NCBI RefSeq assembly: GCF_004364175.1
Contig: NZ_SNZW01000014.1
Coordinates: 372,001 to 436,000 of the forward strand
DNA length: 64,000 nucleotides
Reading direction: 5' to 3'
Source: Maribacter caenipelagi
GTDB taxonomy: Bacteria; Bacteroidota; Bacteroidia; Flavobacteriales; Flavobacteriaceae
A program made the position numbers and the translations under genes. The notes below the pieces were generated by a model, which made no database searches, was not told where the DNA came from, and saw only the letters and a program-made list of their open reading frames with translations. Below, one piece after another: positions 1 to 7,978 of the stretch (position 1 is the first letter of the stretch; every line of letters starts with the position of its first letter).

Positions 1-39
1 ACCTTAAGCAACGAAAACCAAAATTCACGGCGAAAGTAA

Positions 40-98
40 ACATTTAGTTTAATCTTTCTAAGTAAACTTTTATAATACTACATTTGAAAACTAAATGT
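40..98. repeat. 11-bp inverted repeat flanking a promoter-like box
   Basis: ACATTTAGTTT (40-50) and its exact reverse complement AAACTAAATGT (88-98) are separated by 37 bases. The sequence TACATTTG (79-86) between the arms fits the Bacteroidetes -7 box TAnnTTTG. The right arm ends ten bases before the ATG of the downstream lipoprotein gene, so the repeat could be an operator or a 5' leader hairpin. Upstream context is outside the window. The repeat is seen directly; its role is inferred. Confidence 0.4.
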
Positions 99-107
99 AA
101 ACCCACC

Positions 108-1256
108 ATGTTTAAACGATTACTTTTTATAAGTTGTCTTCTTTTGTTATGCGGATGCAAGCAGCAGAAAAAAGATAAAACATCCAATAAAATCAATGAT
201 AATAGTACAACTATACGCTACGCCAATGGTTTTACTATTGAATCGCAGGCTAACGGAATTACTATTATTAAAGTTCTGAAACCTTGGGTGAATGCAGAAA
301 CCACTTATACGTATGCGTTGGTTCCGAAAGAAATTCAAGCCATAGTAACATTAAACAAAAGTGAATATAACGCAATAATCGCTACCCCTGTAGAGAACAT
401 TGTTGTGACCTCAACTACTCATATACCTGCTTTAGAAGAATTAGGCATATTAGACCACCTCATTGGTTTTCCCGATACCAAATACATCTCATCTAAAGCT
501 GCAAGAAAAAGAATCAATTCTGGAAAAATTACAGAATTAGGAGTCAATGAAAGTTTGAATACCGAAGCAATATTAAATTTACGACCAGACCTCATTTTCG
601 GCTTTGCCATTAATGACGGTAACAGCACCTACGAAACCATTCAACGTGCTAACATACCTGTTGTTTATAATGGCGATTGGGTTGAAGAAACCCCTTTAGG
701 GAAAGCGGAGTGGATTAAATTCTTTGCTCCTTTTTTCAATAAAACAAAAGAAGCAGATGCTATTTTTAATAGAATTGAAGAATCTTATTTAGAAGCCAAA
801 GCATTAGCTTCTAAAGCTAAAAACAAACCTACTGTAATTAGTGGATCAATGTTTAAAGATGTATGGTATTTACCTGGCGGAAAAAGTTGGTCAGCGAATT
901 TTCTAGAAGATGCCAATGCAGATTACCTTTGGAGTGCTACGGATGAAAACGGTAGCCTTTCTTTAAGTTGGGAAAGTGTTCTTGACGTTGGTCAACATGC
1001 CGAATATTGGATCGGTCCGGCGCAATTCGCTTCTTACCAAGAATTGAAATCATCTAGTCCACATTACGCACAGTTTGATGCTTTCCAAAACAATAAAATA
1101 TTCAGTACCGCAAATACGTTAGGTGAAACTGGTGGTACCTTATACTATGAACTTGGACCGCAAAGACCAGACCTTGTTTTAAAAGATTTAATTTATATTT
1201 TGCATCCAGGGTTATTACCTAACTACGAACCTTACTTTTTTAAACCGCTGCTTTAA
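108..1256 (+). CDS. ABC transporter substrate-binding lipoprotein (cobalamin/siderophore type)
   Basis: Periplasmic solute-binding lipoprotein of the BtuF/FepB class, which should hand a corrinoid, siderophore or heme-like ligand to the permease encoded next. I chose the ATG at 108 (382 aa) over an in-frame TTG at 84, because it puts a typical lipoprotein signal at the very N-terminus (MFKRLLF...) with lipobox LCGC and acylated Cys17, and because the TTG overlaps a promoter-like TACATTTG. The body has the class III binding-protein features: the STTHIPALEELG segment, 'LRPDLIFG' and a C-terminal half starting near 'PTVISGSMFKDVWY'. It is followed directly by the FecCD permease and an ATPase, giving a complete importer. 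Substrate is not decided by sequence; vitamin B12 is my preference because this gene trio in Flavobacteria commonly accompanies BtuB-like receptors, but no receptor or riboswitch is visible here. Confidence 0.85.
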   Translation: MFKRLLFISCLLLLCGCKQQKKDKTSNKINDNSTTIRYANGFTIESQANGITIIKVLKPWVNAETTYTYALVPKEIQAIVTLNKSEYNAIIATPVENIVVTSTTHIPALEELGILDHLIGFPDTKYISSKAARKRINSGKITELGVNESLNTEAILNLRPDLIFGFAINDGNSTYETIQRANIPVVYNGDWVEETPLGKAEWIKFFAPFFNKTKEADAIFNRIEESYLEAKALASKAKNKPTVISGSMFKDVWYLPGGKSWSANFLEDANADYLWSATDENGSLSLSWESVLDVGQHAEYWIGPAQFASYQELKSSSPHYAQFDAFQNNKIFSTANTLGETGGTLYYELGPQRPDLVLKDLIYILHPGLLPNYEPYFFKPLL

Positions 1257-2288
1257 TTGACGAACCAATCTACATATAGCTTTCATTTTATCGGGCTACT
1301 GATTGTATTACTCATATGTTTTGTAATCAATATTTGTTTAGGCTCTGTTACTATTTCATTTATAGATACACTTAAAATATTGTTTGGGTCAGTATCTGAA
1401 AATGACTCTAATACATATATCATTTGGCAATACCGATTGCCTAAAGCTATAACAGCTATACTAGTAGGTGGCGGACTCTCACTTAGTGGACTGCTCATGC
1501 AAACCCTTTTCAGAAATCCTCTGGCAGGACCCTACGTATTAGGTATAAGCTCCGGAGCTAGTTTAGGTGCTGCGCTATTAATAATGGGAACTTCGTTATT
1601 TTCTGGTGCACTCACCTTTTCTGCCTTTAACGACATTACACTTGCTATTGCATCTAGTCTAGGTTCATTTTTTGTACTATCATTAGTTCTAGTAGTTGCG
1701 GCGAAAGTAAAAGATACCATGGCACTATTGATTATAGGGCTTATGTTTGGCAGCATTACCGCTGCTATTGTAAGCGTGCTTTCTTATTTCACCAAAGCTG
1801 AAAAATTACAGCGGTATATTTTTTGGTCATTTGGTAGCTTGGGCAATTTATCATGGGTACAATTACTAATAGTTGCGCTATGTACGATGATAGGAATTTT
1901 TCTAAGCATCATCTCCATTAAACCGTTAAATGCTTTTTTACTCGGCGAGAATTACGCTAAGAGTTTAGGTATTGGTTTACAAAAATCGCGGTACATTATC
2001 ATAGTAGCCACAGGATTACTTGCCGGATCCATTACTGCTTTTGCGGGTCCTATTGCTTTTGTCGGGTTAGCCGTACCACATATCACTAAACAATTAATTC
2101 ATACTACTGATCATAAAATTCAAATACCTGCTGTACTTTGTTGTGGGGCAACTTTAATGTTAATATGTGATACCATTGCCCAACTACCAGGCTCTGTAAG
2201 TGTTTTACCGATTAACGCTATAACCAGTATATTAGGTGCTCCGGTGGTAATATGGCTATTGGTACGTAAACGAAAAATGATATTTTAA
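1257..2288 (+). CDS. FecCD/BtuC-family ABC transporter permease
   Basis: Inner-membrane permease of a type II ABC importer, 343 aa. It begins with a TTG codon placed immediately after the TAA of the binding-protein gene; no ATG occurs before the first predicted membrane helix, so TTG is the only sensible start. About ten hydrophobic segments are present. Family signatures include 'LPKAITAILVGGGLSLSGLLMQ' (here abbreviated from residues about 60-80), 'NPLAGPYVLGISSGASLG' and the cytoplasmic 'GPIAFVGLAVPHITKQLI' region that contacts the ATPase. The zero-base spacing implies translational coupling with the upstream gene. The family is clear; ligand identity follows the binding protein and is uncertain between cobalamin and an iron chelate. 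Confidence 0.9.
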   Translation: MTNQSTYSFHFIGLLIVLLICFVINICLGSVTISFIDTLKILFGSVSENDSNTYIIWQYRLPKAITAILVGGGLSLSGLLMQTLFRNPLAGPYVLGISSGASLGAALLIMGTSLFSGALTFSAFNDITLAIASSLGSFFVLSLVLVVAAKVKDTMALLIIGLMFGSITAAIVSVLSYFTKAEKLQRYIFWSFGSLGNLSWVQLLIVALCTMIGIFLSIISIKPLNAFLLGENYAKSLGIGLQKSRYIIIVATGLLAGSITAFAGPIAFVGLAVPHITKQLIHTTDHKIQIPAVLCCGATLMLICDTIAQLPGSVSVLPINAITSILGAPVVIWLLVRKRKMIF

Positions 2289-2367
2289 TTGTAAAGCCAG
2301 AGACATCGATTCGAATAATATAAATAGCGTATTAAATATAGAAGACCTTTCCATTGGCTACGATAAA

Positions 2368-3087
2368 ATGGTTATTGCTTCTGCAATCTCTTTTCAATTA
2401 AAGAAGGGTGAACTTGCTGCTATTGTGGGTATCAATGGTATTGGTAAATCGACGCTATTAAAAACTTTAGGTAGGTTTCAACCTATAATTTCTGGATCAA
2501 TAAAAATTGAAGGAAAAGAGTTATCGACTTATGATTATCTACAAATGGCTTCTAAAATAAGTGTGGTACTTACAGAATCTATCGCTTCTAAAAATCTATC
2601 AGTTTATGAGTTATTAGCATTAGGGAGACAACCCTATACAAATTGGTTAGGTAAATTGGCTGATACCGATGTCTCCATAATCAATAAAAGTATTGCCTTA
2701 TTAGAACTAGAACCTTTCTTAGATAAAAAATGCTTTCAATTAAGCGATGGACAATTACAACGTGTGCTTATCGCAAGAGCTTTAATTCAAGATACCGACA
2801 TTATACTACTTGATGAGCCAACAACACATTTAGATCTATACCATAAAGTTCAGATTTTAAAACTTTTAAAATCTATTGCCCACGAAACGAACAAAACTAT
2901 TTTATTTACAAGTCATGAAATTGAACTCGCTATACAATTATGCGATAAAATGTTGATTTTAGATGGAAGAGAGAATGCATTTAATGAGCCTTGTAAATTA
3001 ATAGAGAACAAAAATTTTGATACTCTCTTCCCTACTGACACCATTTCTTTTGACTCAAATACCGGTTCTTTTAGGATTAAGAAGTAG
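2368..3087 (+). CDS. ABC transporter ATP-binding protein (BtuD/FecE type)
   Basis: Cytoplasmic ATPase of the importer. From the first ATG it has Walker A GINGIGKST, signature LSDGQLQR, Walker B IILLDEPT followed by HLDLYHK, and the switch histidine in 'TSHEIE'. The start is problematic. The reading frame is open back to a TGA at 2278-2280, and codons 2329-2367 translate as VLNIEDLSIGYDK, which looks like the missing first strand and the A-loop tyrosine of an ABC ATPase. No ATG, GTG or TTG lies in frame between 2281 and 2368. Either translation starts at a rare codon such as ATT/ATC/ATA upstream, or the annotated 239-aa protein lacks its A-loop. The 79-base gap to the permease stop is therefore probably partly coding. 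Confidence 0.85.
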   Translation: MVIASAISFQLKKGELAAIVGINGIGKSTLLKTLGRFQPIISGSIKIEGKELSTYDYLQMASKISVVLTESIASKNLSVYELLALGRQPYTNWLGKLADTDVSIINKSIALLELEPFLDKKCFQLSDGQLQRVLIARALIQDTDIILLDEPTTHLDLYHKVQILKLLKSIAHETNKTILFTSHEIELAIQLCDKMLILDGRENAFNEPCKLIENKNFDTLFPTDTISFDSNTGSFRIKK

Positions 3088-3198
3088 AAATTTCAACATA
3101 TTTAAGATTTTAGATATGGTATGTTAATTAAAATAGATCCTCACTTTTACACTTTACTATGCAATCAAGTATCTTTACCCGATTACGTTAGTACACCG

Positions 3199-4548
3199 AT
3201 GAACGAAATTTATATTTATTTCTTAGTAGGAATCCTTTGTCTTGCCATAGGATATTTTCTTGGTAACTATATTCAGCTTCTAAAAACAAAATCCCGTCAA
3301 AGCACATTAGAAGAACGTGAACAGCAAATGCTAAATAACCTTTCTGTTTTTCAAGATCGGTTGAAAGAAAGTGAAACACACAAACAACAACTACAATCTG
3401 AAAAAGAGCAACTTGGTAATCAAATTGTCAGATATCAGGCAGATTTAGAAAACTTGCAGAAAAAAAATGGTGAGCAGAAAGAAGAAGTAGAAAAGCTTCA
3501 GGAAAAATTTTCTAAAGAATTTGAGAACCTTGCCAATAAAATTCTTGAAGAAAAAAGCTTAAAATTTACGGAGCGAAATGAGAAGAACATCAAAAACATT
3601 CTTACTCCTCTAAATGAGAAAATTTTGCTTTTTGAAAAGAAAGTCGAAGAAAGTCAGAAAGAAAACATCAGTATACATTCTGCCCTAAGAGAACAATTAC
3701 TAAATCTACAGACCCAAAATATAAAAATTACCCAAGAAGCAGAGAACTTGACCAAAGCATTAAAAGGTGACAGCAAAATGCAAGGTAATTGGGGTGAACT
3801 TGTATTGGAGCGTGTTTTAGAAAAATCTGGATTAGAGAAAGACCGAGAATATACCGTTCAACAAAGTTTTACCCGTGTAGATGGCAGTCGAGTATTGCCA
3901 GATGTAATTATCAACCTACCTGATGGTAAAAAAATGATAGTTGACTCTAAGGTTTCATTAACCGATTATGAACGCTTTGTAAATGCCGAAGAGGAGTTAA
4001 AAGAAAAGTTTTTAAAAGACCATATCAACTCGCTCAGAAGACATGTAGACCAATTATCTGCGAAAAAATATGAAGATTTGTATGAAATGGAGAGTCCAGA
4101 TTTCGTATTGATGTTCATCCCCATTGAACCCGCATTTGCCATAGCTATCAATCAAGATAGTTCTTTATACAACAAAGCTTTTGAGCAAAATATTATAATT
4201 GTTACTCCTTCTACTCTTCTTGCTACTTTGCGTACTATTGATAGCATGTGGAATAATGAGAAGCAACAACGTAATGCCATTGAAATTGCACGTCAAGCGG
4301 GTGCACTTTATGATAAATTTGAAGGCTTTGTAAGCGACCTAACAAAAGTGGGTAAAAAAATGGACGAAGCAAAAGGAGAATATCGTGGGGCAATGAATAA
4401 ATTAGTCGACGGTCGCGGTAATATTATCACGAGCATCGAAAAACTAAAAAAAATGGGTGCGAAAGCAAAAAAATCAATTCCTGAACCACTATTAAACAGA
4501 GCTTTTGAAGATGATGATTTTGACGAAGAACCGAAATTAAAACTATAA
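3199..4548 (+). CDS. rmuC: DNA recombination protein RmuC
   Basis: RmuC-family protein, thought to limit DNA inversion at short inverted repeats; the biochemical activity is not firmly established, though the conserved domain resembles restriction endonuclease folds. I use the ATG at 3199 (449 aa), which starts with one membrane helix (FLVGILCLAIGYFLG); an upstream in-frame ATG at 3121 adds 26 residues that do not look like this family. A long coiled coil rich in E, K and Q covers about residues 30-185. The core domain contains 'GNWGELVLERVLEKSGL', 'LPDVIINLPDGKKMIVDSK' with the nuclease-like D...DSK pattern at about 235-250, and 'PIEPAF'. It follows the ABC genes on the same strand. Confidence 0.92.
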   Translation: MNEIYIYFLVGILCLAIGYFLGNYIQLLKTKSRQSTLEEREQQMLNNLSVFQDRLKESETHKQQLQSEKEQLGNQIVRYQADLENLQKKNGEQKEEVEKLQEKFSKEFENLANKILEEKSLKFTERNEKNIKNILTPLNEKILLFEKKVEESQKENISIHSALREQLLNLQTQNIKITQEAENLTKALKGDSKMQGNWGELVLERVLEKSGLEKDREYTVQQSFTRVDGSRVLPDVIINLPDGKKMIVDSKVSLTDYERFVNAEEELKEKFLKDHINSLRRHVDQLSAKKYEDLYEMESPDFVLMFIPIEPAFAIAINQDSSLYNKAFEQNIIIVTPSTLLATLRTIDSMWNNEKQQRNAIEIARQAGALYDKFEGFVSDLTKVGKKMDEAKGEYRGAMNKLVDGRGNIITSIEKLKKMGAKAKKSIPEPLLNRAFEDDDFDEEPKLKL

Positions 4549-4583
4549 TAAAAAACCATTAATTTAATATTTAAACTAAACAC

Positions 4584-4949
4584 ATGAAAAAAATAGTATC
4601 ATTACTTTTATTAAGCGTAGTCGTTATTGGTTCGCTGTATTACGCCTTTATATACTTTGTTACCTTCAGTGAAGGTGTACGTTCTGGAGAACTCATAAAA
4701 ATTAGCCACAAAGGTGTCTTAGTTAAAACTTGGGAAGGTGAAATTAGCCAAGGAATTTCAGGCGCTCAAATATTCTCTTTTTCTGTGTTGGATAAGGATA
4801 AAGAGGTTATTGATAAACTTCAAGAATACCAAGGTCAATATGTAAAAGTAAGTTACGTTGAAAGATATGCTACGTTCTTTTGGTTAGGCGATTCAAAATA
4901 TTTTATCACCGAAGTACAAGCCGAACAATCACCACATTTTAGAAATTAG
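4584..4949 (+). CDS. small membrane-anchored protein of unknown function
   Basis: 121 aa with one N-terminal membrane helix (about residues 4-26) and a soluble domain that starts FSEGVRSGELIKISHKGVL. The rest contains short beta-rich segments such as 'VKVSYVERYATFFWLGDS' and ends near 'FITEVQ'. The orientation is not determined by the sequence; the helix could be an uncleaved anchor with the domain in the periplasm. I recognise it as a conserved Flavobacterial small protein but know no function. It is 35 bases downstream of rmuC and 29 bases upstream of the thioesterase gene, so the three are probably co-transcribed. Confidence 0.75.
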   Translation: MKKIVSLLLLSVVVIGSLYYAFIYFVTFSEGVRSGELIKISHKGVLVKTWEGEISQGISGAQIFSFSVLDKDKEVIDKLQEYQGQYVKVSYVERYATFFWLGDSKYFITEVQAEQSPHFRN

Positions 4950-4978
4950 ATATTACTTTAAAAAATTACCACAACCAT

Positions 4979-5524
4979 ATGGAAAAGTTTAAAAGCGTCA
5001 GAGAATCTAGAGTATCTATCACTGAATTAATGCTTCCCTCCCATTCTAATTTTGGAGGAAAAGTACATGGCGGATATATATTAAACTTAATGGATCAAAT
5101 TGCCTTTGCGTGTGCTTCTAAACATTCGCAACAGTACTGTGTAACCGCTTCTGTTAATCGTGTAAATTTCTTGAATCCTATTGAAGTAGGTGAATTGGTG
5201 ACCTTAAAAGCAAGTATTAATTACACAGGTCGTACCTCAATGGTGGTTGGTGTTCGTGTGGAGTCTGAAAATATTACATCGGGCACTAAAAAGCACTGTA
5301 ACTCCTCTTACTTTACCATGGTAGCTAAGGGAACAGATGGTAAAAATGTTCCCGTACCTGGATTAATAATTTCTGATGACCAAGGTATTAGAAGATTTGC
5401 ACGTAGCAAATACCGCAAATTAGAAGCTCAAGAAAGAGACACTAAATTTGAATCTAAAACCTTTAATTCAGAAGAATATATTAAAGAATTGGAATCTGAA
5501 AATATTAAGATTGAGATGAAGTAA
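4979..5524 (+). CDS. acyl-CoA thioesterase, hotdog fold (YciA/BACH-like)
   Basis: Hydrolyses acyl-CoA to free acid and CoA in the cytoplasm. The N-terminal hotdog domain carries the signature 'HSNFGGKVHGGYILNLMDQIAFACA', split here as residues about 22-45, with the catalytic Asp/Asn region at N24-G26 and D39. 'VTASVNRVNFLNPIEVGE' and 'GRTSMVVGVRVESEN' continue the fold. 181 aa is normal for a single hotdog domain with a C-terminal tail. The last 20 bases overlap the 3' end of pgl on the opposite strand. Substrate chain length cannot be read from the sequence. Confidence 0.88.
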   Translation: MEKFKSVRESRVSITELMLPSHSNFGGKVHGGYILNLMDQIAFACASKHSQQYCVTASVNRVNFLNPIEVGELVTLKASINYTGRTSMVVGVRVESENITSGTKKHCNSSYFTMVAKGTDGKNVPVPGLIISDDQGIRRFARSKYRKLEAQERDTKFESKTFNSEEYIKELESENIKIEMK

Positions 5525-6230
5525 GAAGCTTTGCTGCAGCAGCATCTAAAAACCAGACTAAGTCTTTTGTTTTAGGTGCTACGTGACTTGCAGGGTATTC
5601 TAAATAGCCTTCTTCTCTATCAATAATAATCTTTACCTTTTCTGCCTTGCTTTCGCCAGTTACCAAAAAAGCAACGGTTTTTGCATTATTGATTATTCTA
5701 CCTGTTAGCGAAACCCTTCGTTGACCAGATTCTGGGTGAATAGCCACCTCACAATTATCTGGTGAAACCCAAAGATTAATTTCATGTGGAAAAATTGATG
5801 CCGTGTGCCCGTCATCTCCCATACCAAGAATCACTAAATCGAATTGAGGTAGACCTAATTCTTTTGGCAATTCTTTATCCAACAACTCTCCATAACGCTG
5901 GGCTTCATCTTTAGGATTATTTTCACCTTTTATTCTATGAATGTTTTGCTCAGGTATATCAACTTTAGATATTAAATGATCTACAGTCATTTTATAATTA
6001 CTCTCAGCATCATCTGGAGCAACACATCTTTCATCGCCCCAATATAAATGAATATTATTCCAATCTACATCATTAGCAAATTCCTCCGCTAGAACATCGA
6101 ATACAATTTTAGGTGTACTACCACCAGATAAGGCTATATGAAAAGCCTTCTGAGTACCTGATTTTTCAATCAAATACTTAGAAAACTCTTCTGCAACCTT
6201 TACTTTATTTTGATAAACTTTTATTTCCAT
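5505..6230 (-). CDS. pgl: 6-phosphogluconolactonase
   Basis: Hydrolyses 6-phosphoglucono-1,5-lactone to 6-phosphogluconate, the second step of the oxidative pentose phosphate pathway. 241 aa, typical for the DevB/Pgl family, with 'ALSGGSTPKIVFDVL' near the N-terminus (phosphate binding), 'HLYWGDERCVAPDDAESNY' in the middle and 'ILGMGDDGHTASIFP' around residue 140, which holds the catalytic histidine region. It lies 30 bases downstream of zwf on the same strand, so the two form an operon that catalyses consecutive reactions. Its 3' end overlaps the thioesterase gene tail to tail by 20 bases. Confidence 0.95.
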   Translation of the reverse strand: MEIKVYQNKVKVAEEFSKYLIEKSGTQKAFHIALSGGSTPKIVFDVLAEEFANDVDWNNIHLYWGDERCVAPDDAESNYKMTVDHLISKVDIPEQNIHRIKGENNPKDEAQRYGELLDKELPKELGLPQFDLVILGMGDDGHTASIFPHEINLWVSPDNCEVAIHPESGQRRVSLTGRIINNAKTVAFLVTGESKAEKVKIIIDREEGYLEYPASHVAPKTKDLVWFLDAAAAKLLTSSQS

Positions 6231-6260
6231 TTTAAATACAAACTTTAAATATCCTATTTC

Positions 6261-7793
6261 TTAGCAAATAACACAGTATCCTGATTCATCTGCTAAATTC
6301 TCACTTGGGTTACGCCATTCTCCAACTCCTTCTATAAGTTCATTGGCATTCTCAGGACCCCAAACTCCGGCTGCATAGCCATACATTTTTACATCCTTTC
6401 CTTTTTTCCAATAATCTAAAATAGGATCTACAAATGCCCAAGCTGCCTCAACCTCATCGGCTCTTGCGTATAATGTAGCATCACCTTGCATAGCATCTAA
6501 AAGTAAACGCTCGTAAGCTTCCATCACGTGAGTTTCGGTTAAGCTTGAATAGTAGAAATCCATATTTGCGCGTTCCACCTCAAAACCTTGTCCAGGCACT
6601 TTTACTCCGAATTTTATCAAAATACCTTCATCTGGCTGAATACGAATAACCAATTTATTATCCTTATTACTTATACCAGATTCTTTAAATATTTGATGAT
6701 GTGGAGTTTTGAAATGTATTACCACCTCGGTAACTTTTGTAGGCATACGTTTTGCCGTTCTAACATAGAAAGGAACATCTGCCCAACGCCAATTATCTAC
6801 AAAGAATTTAACAGCCGCAAAGGTTTCGGTAGTTGAATTTTTATCAACTCCCTCCTCTTCTCTATAACCCTTAACTTCTTGTCCGTCAATTTTTGAAGAC
6901 ACATATTGTGCTCTAATTGTATTTTCAAAAAGGGTCTTATCGTCATTCATAATCCTAAGCGACTTTAATGCTTTCAGCTTCTCATTACGAATTTCTTCTG
7001 CATCGGCACTCAATGGCGGCTCCATAACAATTAAAGCAACAATTTGTAATAAATGGCTCTGAAACATATCTCTCAATGCGCCAGATTTGTCATAATATCC
7101 ACCTCTTTTTTCAACACCAACACTTTCAGCATTTGTAATCTCTACATGGTGAATATAATTTCTGTTCCAAAGTGGCTCAAAAATACTATTGGCAAAACGT
7201 GTTACCAATAGGTTTTGTACCGTTTCCTTTCCTAAATAATGGTCTATTCTGAATATTTGCCCTTCTTTAAAATAGGTATGTAAACCATCGTTTAATTCTT
7301 TGGCAGACTCCAAACTGTATCCGAATGGTTTCTCAACAATAATTCTTCTCCAGCCTGTAGATTCATTATTTAATCCTTGATCCGATAAGTTTTTGGCAAT
7401 TGGCTCATACAAACTAGGTGGTGTAGATAAATAGAACATATGATTGCCCCCAGTACCATATTTCTGATCCAAATCTGAAATACGCTTTTCTAAACGCTCA
7501 TATGATGTATCATAATCTGAACCTAAATCTTCGTAAAAAAGCTTATCTGCAAATTTCTGAATATAATCTTCATCAAACTCCTCTCTTTCTTTTTCTAAAT
7601 AAGTGCTTTCTAGAACTACTTTACTTCTAAATTGTAAATCGCCCAAATCACTCCTACTCACACCAAGAACCACAAAATTATCAGGAAGGTCATTGCCTTT
7701 ATATAAATTAAAAATTGCGGGTATTAATTTTCTTGCTGTTAAATCTCCAGATGCTCCAAAAATTACGAGCATTTGATTTTCTGTCTTTTTCAT
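6261..7793 (-). CDS. zwf: glucose-6-phosphate 1-dehydrogenase
   Basis: Oxidises glucose 6-phosphate to 6-phosphogluconolactone and produces NADPH. I take the ATG at 7793 (510 aa), which places the Rossmann motif GASGDLTARKL directly after a short lead 'MKKTENQMLVIF'. An ATG at 7841 would add 16 residues unlike the family. Further motifs: 'EKPFGYSLESAKELN' and the active-site 'RIDHYLGKETVQNLL' with the catalytic His. The C-terminal end 'WRNPSENLADESGYCVIC' has two cysteines close to the terminus, which I cannot explain. Operon with pgl; divergent from gnd. Confidence 0.96.
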   Translation of the reverse strand: MKKTENQMLVIFGASGDLTARKLIPAIFNLYKGNDLPDNFVVLGVSRSDLGDLQFRSKVVLESTYLEKEREEFDEDYIQKFADKLFYEDLGSDYDTSYERLEKRISDLDQKYGTGGNHMFYLSTPPSLYEPIAKNLSDQGLNNESTGWRRIIVEKPFGYSLESAKELNDGLHTYFKEGQIFRIDHYLGKETVQNLLVTRFANSIFEPLWNRNYIHHVEITNAESVGVEKRGGYYDKSGALRDMFQSHLLQIVALIVMEPPLSADAEEIRNEKLKALKSLRIMNDDKTLFENTIRAQYVSSKIDGQEVKGYREEEGVDKNSTTETFAAVKFFVDNWRWADVPFYVRTAKRMPTKVTEVVIHFKTPHHQIFKESGISNKDNKLVIRIQPDEGILIKFGVKVPGQGFEVERANMDFYYSSLTETHVMEAYERLLLDAMQGDATLYARADEVEAAWAFVDPILDYWKKGKDVKMYGYAAGVWGPENANELIEGVGEWRNPSENLADESGYCVIC

Positions 7794-7942
7794 TATGGGT
7801 TGATATTCTTTATTGTTCAAATATCCTAAAATCTTAGCCATTATTGGTCTTCTTTAAGACGGAATTTGGAATTAAAGTCAATATTTTAAATTATTTTTGA
7901 TTGATATTATGTTACTAACAATATATAAATAGAGTGTTGTAA

Positions 7943-7950
7943 TATATTTG
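7943..7950 (+). promoter_or_regulatory. -7 promoter box of gnd
   Basis: TATATTTG matches the Bacteroidetes -7 consensus TAnnTTTG and lies 28 bases before the gnd ATG. No TTG at the expected -33 distance is visible. The intergenic region between the divergent zwf and gnd starts is 185 bases. Confidence 0.5.
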
Positions 7951-7978
7951 TGTATTTTAATTAAAAAACAATCAATTT

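Noticed and set aside
1-107. Cobalamin riboswitch before the ABC importer
   Set aside because: No B12-box-like sequence is visible in the 107 bases available; only an inverted repeat and a promoter box are present. It could lie left of the window.
4584-4949. Pentose phosphate enzyme fragment
   Set aside because: The 121-aa protein is near zwf/pgl/gnd but has a membrane helix and none of the dehydrogenase motifs.
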